A stretch of 64,000 nt of DNA, taken from NCBI GenBank assembly GCA_003762615.1, contig RIAZ01000001.1, positions 124,001 through 188,000 of the forward strand. Reading direction: 5' to 3'. Position 1 is the first letter of the stretch; the number at the start of each line of letters is the position of its first letter. Below, one piece after another: positions 27,051 through 34,798 of the stretch. The DNA is from Muribaculaceae bacterium Isolate-037 (Harlan) (lineage in GTDB: Bacteria; Bacteroidota; Bacteroidia; Bacteroidales; Muribaculaceae). The notes below the pieces were generated by a model. It searched no databases, was not told the origin of the DNA, and worked only from the letters and a program-made list of their open reading frames with translations. Made by a program: the position numbers and the translations under genes.

Positions 27051-27464
27051 ATGACGATTATGAAGAATGACAATCAGAAGAAACGCCTCACGGATAAGGA
27101 GGAGGAATTGATGCAGTTGCTTTGGGAACATGGTCCGATGCCGGTCAGCCAACTCTTGGAACTGTATCCTGAGCCACGTCCGCATTTCAACACGGTCTCT
27201 ACCGTGATACGGCGTCTTGAAGCTAAGGGATTCGTGAATCATGAGGTGGCGGGGGGCGCCTATAGATATTATGCCGTAGCGAAAATGGAGGATTTCCGCA
27301 AATCAAGTTTCAGCAGATTCATCAAAAGCTATTTCAAAGGGAGCTACTATGGCGCGGTATCAGCTTTAGTGGCGGATGACAAGATTTCTGCCGATGAACT
27401 GCGCGAACTTCTTGATCTGGTAGAGAGAAAGTCGTCTGTACGGAAAAACGGACAGACAGATTGA
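27051..27464 (+). CDS. BlaI/MecI/CopY family repressor
   Basis: 137 aa winged-helix repressor. The N-terminal DNA-binding domain is clear (LTDKEEELMQLLWEHGPMPV then HFNTVSTVIRRLEAKGFV, residues 12-65), followed by a dimerisation domain with a short leucine-rich C-terminus (ISADELRELLDLVERK). In characterised relatives the membrane peptidase BlaR1 triggers cleavage of the repressor. Two inverted repeats lie exactly at its own promoter. The M56 gene begins immediately after the stop. No beta-lactamase is nearby, so the regulated genes are more likely itself, its partner, and possibly the adjacent receptor cassette. Confidence 0.92.
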   Translation: MTIMKNDNQKKRLTDKEEELMQLLWEHGPMPVSQLLELYPEPRPHFNTVSTVIRRLEAKGFVNHEVAGGAYRYYAVAKMEDFRKSSFSRFIKSYFKGSYYGAVSALVADDKISADELRELLDLVERKSSVRKNGQTD

Positions 27465-27487
27465 ATCATCATGTAATCAGGACTATT

Positions 27488-28879
27488 ATGGGAAGTTTCC
27501 TTACATATTCTTTGGTAAGCGGATTGATACTCGCAATTCTGTTATGCGCCTATCGGCTGTTTCTCGCAGGTGAGAAGCAGCTCGCTTTCAACCGGGGTGT
27601 GATATTGTCAATATATATCATATCTTTCTCTACCTATCCGTTGATGCAGCTTGCGGATAAGATGTCAAGCGTAGCGGTAACGACTACATTTACTGAAATC
27701 GCTAACCACCCCATCTCATTAACTAATTCGGGAAATTATCCCTCTCAACCGATATGGGGCACAATACTGATATGGATATTTGTCATCGGCATGTCGATAT
27801 GTGCGCTACACTCAATCATTACTTGGACAAGAATCATCCACGTCATAGCGAAAGGGAGAAAATATCGCAAGGATGGGTTTATATTGGTATTGACCGATAA
27901 CTTTTCGCTTGCTCCATTCAGCTGGATGCGGTATATGGTGATGAATCGTGCAGACTATGACGCTTGTCCCTCTGCAATCGCCACACATGAATTCCACCAC
28001 ATATCGTCCTTTCATTGGCTTGACCTGCTTTTGGCGCAAGCGGTAATCATAATCAACTGGTTTAATCCTGCCGCATGGTTCATGCGTGATGAACTGATGC
28101 TTGTGCATGAATATCAGGCTGACATGGCGGTGATTAATGCCGGTCATGACCCGCGTGAATATCAGATGTTGTTGATAAAAAAGGCTGTTGGCGCGAGATT
28201 CCCGTCACTTGCCAACAGCCTGAATCATAGTAAACTTAAAAAACGTATCACCATGATGTACAAATCAAAATCAAGCGGAGAGCAGCGTCTGAAGGCTCTT
28301 GCGCTCATGCCTGCCTTAGGGCTGGCTCTGATGGCGGCGGCATTGCCGCAAGCCAAGGCTGCAATAAGCACCATCGACAACAGCCGGATGCTTCCCGACA
28401 AAGTTACAAATTTTTCTTCGGATGTGAAAGACTGCGCGGAAAAACCGGGCTTTATGCTTCAAGTGAATGGTGAATATTCCATTACCGATTCAGTGATTAA
28501 GGCCGAAAATCCGATCTCCATTGTTATCCCGAAAGATAACCCCGATATCAAAAATGCCCCCAAATACTATATTGATGGAAAAGAGGTAAGCGAATCTGAG
28601 CTAAATTCGATAAAGCCGGAAGATATTGAGAGGATTTCCGTATTCCGGAATCCGGATAGAACCTGCGTGACATTAAAGGAAGAGGATTCTTTTGAAAATT
28701 CCCATATCCTCACACCTGATGGGAAACACAACTCTCCTGAGATCACGATTATGGTAGATGGGAAAAAGATCTCAAAGAAGGAGTTAAAAGCCATAAAATG
28801 TGAAAATATTGACTCAATCAGCATAGACAAGACCAAGGATATCATCTACTTCACGCTGAAAAAAACTACAGAGAAGTGA
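27488..28879 (+). CDS. M56 family membrane metallopeptidase (BlaR1/MecR1-like)
   Basis: 463 aa from the ATG at 27488; an in-frame TTG at 27461 overlaps the blaI stop and could be used instead. Three or four N-terminal membrane helices flank a cytoplasmic zinc protease with HEFHH (His167-His171) and the downstream HEYQADMAVI ligand region. A further helix (about residues 270-290, LALMPALGLALMAAALP) leads to a periplasmic tail. The tail has no penicillin-binding domain. It holds two related segments, YYIDGKEVSESELNSIKPED (about 359) and IMVDGKKISKKELKAIKCEN (about 419), that look like the plug stretch of TonB-dependent receptors. It probably senses an envelope signal and inactivates the BlaI repressor. 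Confidence 0.88.
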   Translation: MGSFLTYSLVSGLILAILLCAYRLFLAGEKQLAFNRGVILSIYIISFSTYPLMQLADKMSSVAVTTTFTEIANHPISLTNSGNYPSQPIWGTILIWIFVIGMSICALHSIITWTRIIHVIAKGRKYRKDGFILVLTDNFSLAPFSWMRYMVMNRADYDACPSAIATHEFHHISSFHWLDLLLAQAVIIINWFNPAAWFMRDELMLVHEYQADMAVINAGHDPREYQMLLIKKAVGARFPSLANSLNHSKLKKRITMMYKSKSSGEQRLKALALMPALGLALMAAALPQAKAAISTIDNSRMLPDKVTNFSSDVKDCAEKPGFMLQVNGEYSITDSVIKAENPISIVIPKDNPDIKNAPKYYIDGKEVSESELNSIKPEDIERISVFRNPDRTCVTLKEEDSFENSHILTPDGKHNSPEITIMVDGKKISKKELKAIKCENIDSISIDKTKDIIYFTLKKTTEK

Positions 28880-28928
28880 TTTCTCCCGATTGGACTTATT
28901 GACTGATTGCAACGCAATAATGCTGATC

Positions 28929-28983
28929 TGCACCCCAAAAGCTAACTTGGACGGTTATCCTCCGTATGAGCCTTTGGGGTGCA
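28929..28983. terminator. Nested stem-loop between the M56 gene and the membrane-protein gene
   Basis: TGCACCCCAAA (28929-28939) pairs perfectly with TTTGGGGTGCA (28973-28983). Inside, ACGG and CCGT can form a second small stem. It sits between two convergent genes, so a bidirectional terminator is the simplest reading, though the loop is long for that. It could also be the end of a decayed mobile element. Confidence 0.5.
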
Positions 28984-28988
28984 CTTCA

Positions 28989-29969
28989 TTATTTCGCGTT
29001 GTATAATATATCTCTGTATTCAAATAGTTCCCTCTTATCAGGATTTACCGGTCGGTCGCGCGGTTCGCTGATAGAATTGACTTTCAGATGCGGCTTCAGT
29101 CCGAAGATGCTCATGTCATAGTCATTGACGAAGCGCAGAAGCTGAAGTTTGTTGACCACAAACACCCGTTTCGTCCTGTAACGTCCCCATCTATTGTGTG
29201 ACGGTGTCATCCATGGTGGGATAGGTAGCATATAATAGTCTGCCCTACCTTTCATTTTGCTTAGGCTATCAGGGGGAAACTCCCCTGTGACGCAATATAC
29301 ATTCCTTGTATCCTCTTCTGGAAGTGCATACGCCACCACCACACGATAGAGCGTATCCAATGTCTGATTGTCGATATAGCTTCCGGTCAACCTTGTGCCG
29401 TTGCCCGCACACCATTCGTAGCTCGTCTGCGTCCTCACTCCCGACTCCCCTACCGCAATCGTAACCACATCGGGCAAGACCCATCTCAACAGACTGTTAG
29501 TACCCATCATTGCCATAGGGAACATCATAATCAGCCCAGCAATATACGCAATCCTTTCCTTCTTGACCTTTGTCACCTTACACCAGAATAGTGAAGACAC
29601 TACAGTAGCCAACAGCATCAGAACAACAAACGTCCATCTCGCCCCATCATTCAACAGAGCAGCCTTAATAATGATTATATCCATCACTACTAACGATACA
29701 GCTCCTGCAACATCCAATACGCCATTTACGGTCTTTATCAGACCCTCCATGACTGACTTCGAATCCGAATTATCGGAATCTTGCAATTCAGGATTCTTAG
29801 CAGAAGCCGGCTTAGCATCCTTGGCAAGCCTCCCGCTACATCTGATGCTCCATAAAAAGAAACGATACCACAGATAAGCGAACAGCGGGACACAGATAAT
29901 CACACTGACATATTCCAATTCCAACGGAGATAATACCATGACAAATAGATTTTTCCACAAATTAAACAA
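28989..29969 (-). CDS. Membrane protein of unknown function
   Basis: 326 aa (316 if the ATG at 29939, MVLSPLELEY, is used). Four hydrophobic segments are visible: near residues 20-42 (VSVIICVPLFAYLWYRFF), 90-110, 113-130 and 140-158. A hydrophilic, Asp/Ser-rich linker lies between the first two. The C-terminal half, about 165 residues with WCAGNGTRLTGSY, YYMLPIPPW and VFVVNKLQLLRFV, looks like a soluble domain. I recognise no family. It is convergent with the M56 gene and precedes no obvious operon partner. Low-complexity signs are absent and codon use resembles neighbours, so it is probably a real gene. Confidence 0.65.
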   Translation of the reverse strand: MFNLWKNLFVMVLSPLELEYVSVIICVPLFAYLWYRFFLWSIRCSGRLAKDAKPASAKNPELQDSDNSDSKSVMEGLIKTVNGVLDVAGAVSLVVMDIIIIKAALLNDGARWTFVVLMLLATVVSSLFWCKVTKVKKERIAYIAGLIMMFPMAMMGTNSLLRWVLPDVVTIAVGESGVRTQTSYEWCAGNGTRLTGSYIDNQTLDTLYRVVVAYALPEEDTRNVYCVTGEFPPDSLSKMKGRADYYMLPIPPWMTPSHNRWGRYRTKRVFVVNKLQLLRFVNDYDMSIFGLKPHLKVNSISEPRDRPVNPDKRELFEYRDILYNAK

Positions 29970-30007
29970 TAATCCCGCTTACCTACAAATTTCCCTCGCA
30001 AAATCGC

Positions 30008-31354
30008 TTACACAAGTCCGGATAAATCCACTTTGTATATTCCTATGCCTTCAGTTTGCGGTTGGATAAACATAATCATATAGATGGGGGCATATACAAT
30101 TTTACCAATATTCTCAAAATTCCCGTTACACAAAACCAACGCTTCTGTAAATTCATACGGTGAGTCATTGATCAAATTTGACAATGCGCTATGACGTTGA
30201 TAATCTTTCCCGGATTTTACTTCTATTGGAAGCACTGATGATCCAATTGATATCACAAAGTCAATTTCTCCACGTTTCTTATTATTGTAATAATATGGCG
30301 TCAGTCCATGACACAGCAATTCCTGTGCAACCACATTCTCAAAAACCGATCCATAGTTGACAGAAGGATCACCGGTTATCACCTTCAATTGTATGCCGTC
30401 CACATATTGCGAAGCAAGTAGTCCAACATCGTTGGAAAATAGTTTAAACAGATTACGAGTCTCTGACAATTTTAATGGCATCTTCGGTTCCTCAACATTA
30501 TACACCGGGATAACTACACCCGCATCTTTCAACCACAAGAAATTATCTTGATACCTCTCAAATTTAGCATGCTCGTTTAACCGTTTTAAAATAAACCTCT
30601 TATTCTTGGCATCAAGTTCTGAAGGCACCAAATCAAATATCTCTTTTATTTTAAGTTTATCTCTTTGTGCATATTTTGATATGTCCATCCGATAAAGAGT
30701 GACTATATCTCTCTGTACATTCAGCACATTATTCAAGTTACTTGTCGAAATGTATTCTGCAACCGCTGCCGGCATCCCTCCTACAACTACATATAATCTG
30801 AATAATTGCATCATTTTGGCATGAACGACAGAATCCACTTCCGAACGAGAATCCCAGAAATTCCTAAGTTTATCCAAAACTGATTGTGATATTCCCAAAT
30901 TTATTACAAATTCCTCAAAGTCTAAAGGGAAAACCTCTTTTATCGACATATATCCCACCGGCACTGACCTGATATCTTTCAATTCCACTCCTAATAATGA
31001 CCCACTAAGTATATAACGAAATCGTCCGTCATCCACTAAGAATTTTATTGCTGTCACGATATTTTCACAACACTGCACCTCATCAAAAAATATTAGCGTC
31101 TTACCCTCCTCAAGTGGGATATTTATAAGAGCTGACAACCGAAGTAGAATCTCATCAGCAGATGTAATATCTCTAAATATTTCAACTGCATCACTATTTT
31201 CTATGAAATTAATCTCTATAAAATTCTTGAAACTTTTCCCGAAACTTCTAATGGAGTAAGTTTTACCCGTTTGACGGGCACCGGTCAGCATTAGCGCATT
31301 GCCTGATGTCTCATAAAAATTTTCAATATATCCTTTAATCTTTCTATATAACAT
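30008..31354 (-). CDS. AAA ATPase with DUF4143 and PD-(D/E)XK-like nuclease fold
   Basis: 448 aa. Walker A GARQTGKT near residue 25, Walker B LIFFDEVQ near 90 and a sensor-like YILSGS near 115 define the ATPase. The C-terminal third (DUF4143) contains KKRGEIDFVI and, some 13 residues on, LPIEVKSGK, which give Asp about 363, Glu about 378 and Lys about 380, the spacing of PD-(D/E)XK nucleases. The class is common and often horizontally moved in Bacteroidetes, with no settled role; defence, DNA repair and toxin-like functions have all been suggested. It stands alone behind an unusual array of four 32-bp repeats. Confidence 0.9.
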   Translation of the reverse strand: MLYRKIKGYIENFYETSGNALMLTGARQTGKTYSIRSFGKSFKNFIEINFIENSDAVEIFRDITSADEILLRLSALINIPLEEGKTLIFFDEVQCCENIVTAIKFLVDDGRFRYILSGSLLGVELKDIRSVPVGYMSIKEVFPLDFEEFVINLGISQSVLDKLRNFWDSRSEVDSVVHAKMMQLFRLYVVVGGMPAAVAEYISTSNLNNVLNVQRDIVTLYRMDISKYAQRDKLKIKEIFDLVPSELDAKNKRFILKRLNEHAKFERYQDNFLWLKDAGVVIPVYNVEEPKMPLKLSETRNLFKLFSNDVGLLASQYVDGIQLKVITGDPSVNYGSVFENVVAQELLCHGLTPYYYNNKKRGEIDFVISIGSSVLPIEVKSGKDYQRHSALSNLINDSPYEFTEALVLCNGNFENIGKIVYAPIYMIMFIQPQTEGIGIYKVDLSGLV

Positions 31355-31388
31355 AATCTGTTTATTTTCAAATTAATAATCTAAAGCA

Positions 31389-31499
31389 TGCCGCTTTTCC
31401 AATACAAAATTAGCTATTTATGCCGCTTTTCCAACAAGAATTTTGTTAATTTTGCCGTTTTTCCAACTTAAAATTTGTTAAATATGCCGTTTTTCCAAT
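31389..31499. repeat. Four 32-bp tandem repeats upstream of the ATPase gene
   Basis: TGCCG begins at 31389, 31421, 31453 and 31485, a strict 32-bp period. Read toward the ATPase gene each unit starts TTGGAAAARCGGCA and then has an AT-rich half that varies more. Thirty-two bp is close to three helical turns, so all copies face the same side of the DNA. The first and last copies are partial. The rest of the 312-bp gap (31500-31666) holds only a hairpin at 31602. Confidence 0.85.
31405..31434 (-). promoter_or_regulatory. Promoter of the ATPase gene, embedded in the repeats
   Basis: On the minus strand the TTG of a repeat (31434-31432), a 19-bp spacer and TAATTTTG (31412-31405) make a complete promoter inside a single repeat unit. 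The expected start near 31399 falls in the next copy of the TTGGAAAARCGGCA motif, which could act as an operator. The other units keep the TTG but have degraded -7 boxes. Confidence 0.65.
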
Positions 31500-31601
31500 A
31501 AGGATTCCATTTTTTATTGTTTCCCCTACCAAAATAATTTACTTTACAAATATCAATACTTAGACTCATATCATTCCGGTTAAGACCAGATATAAACGAC
31601 A

Positions 31602-31634
31602 GCTTCCGATTCATTTTCAGGATGAATCGGAAGC
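31602..31634 (-). terminator. Hairpin ending the SPFH-Arc operon
   Basis: GCTTCCGATTCAT (31602-31614) pairs over 13 bp with ATGAATCGGAAGC (31622-31634), with a 7-nt loop. It begins 32 bp after the stop of the small Arc-like gene. The U-tract on the minus strand is weak (TGTCGTTTATA). Confidence 0.7.
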
Positions 31635-31666
31635 CGCATATTTGATTATGATTTCCGTAGATTTGA

Positions 31667-31831
31667 TTACGGTTTTGGTTTGCGTCCGGCGCGTCGGAGC
31701 GCGTCGGCAACTATCCATTGAAGCTGACCGTTGACAGAACGGAACTCGTCGGCTGCCCAACGTTCGAGTGCATCCATGGTCGGTCGGTCAAGACGCAACA
31801 GGAAACTTTTCTGAGGCTGCTTTTCAGGCAT
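31667..31831 (-). CDS. Small Arc-like (ribbon-helix-helix) protein
   Basis: 54 aa, translated by hand from the minus strand. It begins MPEKQPQKSFLLRLDRPTMD and ends RRAGRKPKP. The pattern KSFLLRLDRPTMDALERWAA, then NGQLQWIVADALRRAG, is the strand-helix-helix layout of Arc/MetJ-type DNA-binding proteins such as Arc-family small proteins in Bacteroidetes. It starts 7 bp after the stop of the SPFH gene, so the two are almost certainly cotranscribed and translationally linked. The role is unknown; it could regulate the operon or have become a non-DNA-binding adaptor. Confidence 0.82.
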   Translation of the reverse strand: MPEKQPQKSFLLRLDRPTMDALERWAADEFRSVNGQLQWIVADALRRAGRKPKP

Positions 31832-31838
31832 ATCCCTA

Positions 31839-32813
31839 TTATTGATATAGTGTGCCTGTGTTGACTACCGGTTGGGCAGGCTCGTCGGCGCACAACACCA
31901 CAAGCAGATTGCTCACCATGGCGGCACGACGCTCGGCATCAAGCGTAACAACATCCTGTTTCTCCAGATCGTCGAGTGCCATCTTGACCATGCTGACAGC
32001 TCCCTCCACGATCTTCTCACGCGCAGCTATCACAGCCGACGCCTGTTGGCGGCGAAGCATGACGGCGGCAATCTCCGGAGCGTAGGCAAGATAGTTGATA
32101 CGCGCCTCCACCACCTCTATACCAGCCATTGACAGACGTTCGTTAAGTTTCTCCTCCAGACGCTCATTGATCTCATGTCCACCCGAACGCAATGTGATCT
32201 CTTCCGAAGCACTGTCGGCTGTCTCATTGTCGTAGGCATAATGACCCGTCACCTCACGAAGTGCGGCATCACTCTGAATCCTAACGAATGAATACAGAGC
32301 CTTGTCCTTGCCATTGACTATCTTTAGATCCTTACCCTTTTCCAGAACCTCATCATCGGGTGAATCAATATCGAATACGGCACGATACGTATCTTTCACC
32401 TTCCACACAAGTACCATACCGATCATGACAGGATTGCCTATCTTGTCGTTCACCTTTATCGGCTCAATGTCCATGTTGCGGATACGGAGCGACATCTTCC
32501 TGCGGCTCATGAATGGATTTACCCAATAGAAACCGGTCTCTCCGAATGTACCACGATACGTACCGAACCAGATCATGACGCGCGTCTGGTTTGGCTGCTG
32601 AGTGAAGAAGCCTATACACATTATGAGGGTGATGAGAGTACATGGGAGGGCTATTGCAACCGCGATACCGGGATTGCTCTCCGCCCATATCAGCAATGGT
32701 ACGATTATCGACACAAGCAGAAACGTCAGGAGCAGCGTCAGCATAGCGAAACCGGGAAGCACCTTTCCGGCATACCGGTACTCATGACCGGGATTTGAAA
32801 TTGAATTTGACAT
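31839..32813 (-). CDS. SPFH domain (stomatin/prohibitin-like) membrane protein
   Basis: 324 aa. Two N-terminal hydrophobic segments (about residues 20-45 and 50-70) anchor it. The SPFH domain follows (about 90-260; NQTRVMIWFGTYRGTF, then RRKMSLRIRNMDIEPIKVND and GNPVMIGMVLVWKV). The helical tail has the ALREV and NERLSMAGIEVVEARI stretches typical of the family. Such proteins scaffold membrane microdomains and bind proteases. Its downstream partner is the 54-residue Arc-like gene. A complete promoter lies at 32871-32901, and the leader contains an AT-rich inverted repeat GATATTAT-N6-ATAATATC (32843-32864). Confidence 0.9.
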   Translation of the reverse strand: MSNSISNPGHEYRYAGKVLPGFAMLTLLLTFLLVSIIVPLLIWAESNPGIAVAIALPCTLITLIMCIGFFTQQPNQTRVMIWFGTYRGTFGETGFYWVNPFMSRRKMSLRIRNMDIEPIKVNDKIGNPVMIGMVLVWKVKDTYRAVFDIDSPDDEVLEKGKDLKIVNGKDKALYSFVRIQSDAALREVTGHYAYDNETADSASEEITLRSGGHEINERLEEKLNERLSMAGIEVVEARINYLAYAPEIAAVMLRRQQASAVIAAREKIVEGAVSMVKMALDDLEKQDVVTLDAERRAAMVSNLLVVLCADEPAQPVVNTGTLYQ

Positions 32814-32870
32814 AGTTATATAGTTTTTTTGTTTTGATTTATGATATTATTTTGATATAATATCGATATG

Positions 32871-32901
32871 CAAAACTACATATTTTTTCCGTAATTTCCA
32901 A
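32871..32901 (-). promoter_or_regulatory. Promoter of the SPFH operon
   Basis: On the minus strand: TTG (32901-32899), 20-bp spacer, TAGTTTTG (32878-32871). The expected start is near 32866, at the edge of the AT-rich inverted repeat at 32843-32864. Confidence 0.65.
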
Positions 32902-33020
32902 GTCAAAATCAAAAAATAAATCCCAACACCACTCTTTTCTCAAAAAACGATATCTAACTATTCTATTAAATAAAATAGCAGTAAAATAAATCTGTTATAC
33001 ATAATGCACAACAGATTTAT

Positions 33021-33028
33021 TATCTTTG
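33021..33028 (+). promoter_or_regulatory. -7 promoter element of the XRE gene
   Basis: TATCTTTG matches TAnnTTTG 21 bp before the start codon at 33050; no good -33 is seen. Transcription would begin near 33034, giving a very short leader. Confidence 0.55.
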
Positions 33029-33049
33029 TCGTTGATAAAATTTTGAGAT

Positions 33050-33319
33050 ATGAAAACGATACAGCCATGGTTCAGGGAGGTCGTCTCTAATGTATCTCCT
33101 GAGATAAAGGAAGAAATCAGGCTCACAATGGGAGTGTCTGATAAACTTGATGCATTGATGCACGAAAAAGGTATAAGTAAGGTGGAACTTGCCAGAGCTC
33201 TTGACAAACGACCAAGCGAAATTACCCGTTGGCTAAGTGGTCAACACAATTTCACACTCCGTACAATTGCCATACTTTCAACATTCTTCGGGAAATCGCT
33301 GATCGAAGTTTCAGAATAA
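33050..33319 (+). CDS. XRE-type helix-turn-helix regulator, antitoxin-like
   Basis: 89 aa. The HTH is in the second half: MHEKGISKVELARALDKRPS then EITRWLSGQHNFTLRTIAIL, ending FFGKSLIEVSE. The N-terminal 35 residues (KTIQPWFREVVSNVSPEIKE) resemble HigA-like or other antitoxin-type XRE proteins that carry an N-terminal helix before the HTH. No toxin ORF is found beside it on the same strand. It converges with the ribbon-helix-helix gene, the two stops being one base apart. Confidence 0.85.
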   Translation: MKTIQPWFREVVSNVSPEIKEEIRLTMGVSDKLDALMHEKGISKVELARALDKRPSEITRWLSGQHNFTLRTIAILSTFFGKSLIEVSE

Positions 33320-33320
33320 T

Positions 33321-33578
33321 TCATAATCCCATAGATTTGAACATTGCTTCAACAGAGGATGTATCAACAGACGGTACATCCCGAAATTTGCCGCTACGCG
33401 CCTCCTCTATGGCTGCCTTTGTCACCTCATTCGGTTCATTATATGCGACATTAAGAAGTATGCACTCAACAAAATTATTGAGACTACGATGTTCTCGCCT
33501 CGCCATTTCTTTCAGACGGTCTACCAAGTCTACATTCAAACGGAACATAGTGGCTTTCTTTTGAATAGTTGCTTCCAT
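33321..33578 (-). CDS. Ribbon-helix-helix protein, antitoxin-like
   Basis: 85 aa. TIQKKATMFRLNVDLVDRLK then EMARREHRSLNNFVECILLN is the strand-helix-helix of ParD/RelB-like or CopG-like DNA-binding proteins. The acidic C-terminal tail (EARSGKFRDVPSVDTSSVEA) is the kind that wraps a toxin partner in toxin-antitoxin pairs. I find no toxin downstream or upstream within the expected few hundred bases; the next gene on this strand is the SPFH operon. It therefore looks like an orphan antitoxin or a stand-alone regulator. The 198 bp between it and the GH5 gene hold no clear motif. Confidence 0.82.
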   Translation of the reverse strand: MEATIQKKATMFRLNVDLVDRLKEMARREHRSLNNFVECILLNVAYNEPNEVTKAAIEEARSGKFRDVPSVDTSSVEAMFKSMGL

Positions 33579-33776
33579 AGTGCTATCATTTTGTTTGCAA
33601 TTTATAACATTTATTCTTTACAAACAAACTTGTCTTCCCAAAATAAAACTCCACTGTAAAAATTTAGTCAAGATTAGCATGATTATGACACTATTTTATC
33701 TATTTATTGCCCTATCATGACTTGGATTTTGAAAACTCGTTGATTCTACGTAATTTCGCCGAAAAACCAAATAATC

Positions 33777-34736
33777 ATGAAAACTGATACTCTCAGAAAA
33801 ATCTTATTATGTCTCGTCCTTTCGGTGGTTTGCTCCGTATCGGCTTCCGTAGTAGACAAACATGGTTGGCTGAAAGTGGGAAACGGCAAATTGACCGATG
33901 AGTCGGGTAATCCTACCCAATTGAAAGGGGTAAGTTTCGGATGGCATTGCCTATGGCCTCAGTTCTATAATACCTCTGTTGTCGATAAGGTCGTCAATGA
34001 ATGGGGTGCCGACATTGTGCGCTGCTCCATCGGGCTTGACCTTACCGACCGATCCTTTGAAAAGAATCCGGAACTTGCCTATGCCTGTGTCGACAGCATA
34101 GTTTCCGGCGCGGTGAAATCTGGCAGCTACGTCCTCATCGATTTCCATAGCCACGAAAACAACCTACCCTTAGCTAAGGAATTTTTCACCACAGTAGCTA
34201 AGAAATACGGCAATCTTCCTAACGTGATATATGAAGTATGGAACGAGCCACAGGAGGTGGAATGGAGTGAATGTAAGCAATATGGCGAGGAGATAATTCC
34301 TGTAATACGTAAATATGCCCCAAATTCAATCGTTATAATCCCGACACCTCGCTGGGATCAGGATGTAGACAAGGCTGCTGATAATCCTATCACAGACTAT
34401 GACAATATCATGTATTCCTTACACTATTATGCCGCATTCCATAAGGATGACTACCGTAAAAAAGCAGAATACGCACTAAAACATAATTTGCCTATATTCA
34501 TAACTGAATGTGCATCCATGATGCACACCGGCGATGGCGTAATCGACCCTGCTTCTTGGGAAGAATGGCTGAAAATGGCTGATGAAAACGGTCTGAGCTG
34601 GATAGCATGGTCTATCAGCAATAAGGATGAGACTTGCTCTATGCTACGTCCGTCAGCTTCTGCCAATGCCTCGGAATGGACTGACGCCGACTTGAAGCCA
34701 TGGGCTATACTCGTGAAATATTATCTCAACAAATAA
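33777..34736 (+). CDS. GH5 endo-beta-glucanase-like enzyme
   Basis: 319 aa. Signal peptide MKTDTLRKILLCLVLSVVCS then VSASVV. The catalytic acid is Glu157 in EVWNEPQ and the nucleophile Glu244 in IFITECAS; HSHENN and SLHYYAAFH are further family motifs. The short single-domain form with the KGVSFGWHCLWPQFYN start resembles GH5 subfamily 2 cellulases. Expected to cut beta-1,4-linked glucan or a related glycan in the periplasm or outside. An acetyl esterase gene follows 62 bp later, so the pair may act on acetylated plant polysaccharide. Confidence 0.9.
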   Translation: MKTDTLRKILLCLVLSVVCSVSASVVDKHGWLKVGNGKLTDESGNPTQLKGVSFGWHCLWPQFYNTSVVDKVVNEWGADIVRCSIGLDLTDRSFEKNPELAYACVDSIVSGAVKSGSYVLIDFHSHENNLPLAKEFFTTVAKKYGNLPNVIYEVWNEPQEVEWSECKQYGEEIIPVIRKYAPNSIVIIPTPRWDQDVDKAADNPITDYDNIMYSLHYYAAFHKDDYRKKAEYALKHNLPIFITECASMMHTGDGVIDPASWEEWLKMADENGLSWIAWSISNKDETCSMLRPSASANASEWTDADLKPWAILVKYYLNK

Positions 34737-34798
34737 ATCCGAACCACTCTGAGTTATCAAAATATCTCAGATTAAGTAATCTACACTTGCACTTCCGA

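Noticed and set aside
27051..28879. Beta-lactam resistance locus
   Set aside because: BlaI and an M56 peptidase are present, but there is no beta-lactamase or PBP gene, and the peptidase tail lacks a penicillin-binding domain.
31389..31499. CRISPR-like array
   Set aside because: The repeat motif is only about 14 bp, the remainder is related AT-rich sequence instead of unique spacers, one unit holds a promoter, and no cas gene is nearby.
31468..31893. Open frames of 80 and 60 aa on the minus strand (31468-31710, 31711-31893)
   Set aside because: They overlap the better supported 54-aa Arc-like gene (31667-31831) in another frame, or run through the repeats and terminator; their composition is not protein-like.
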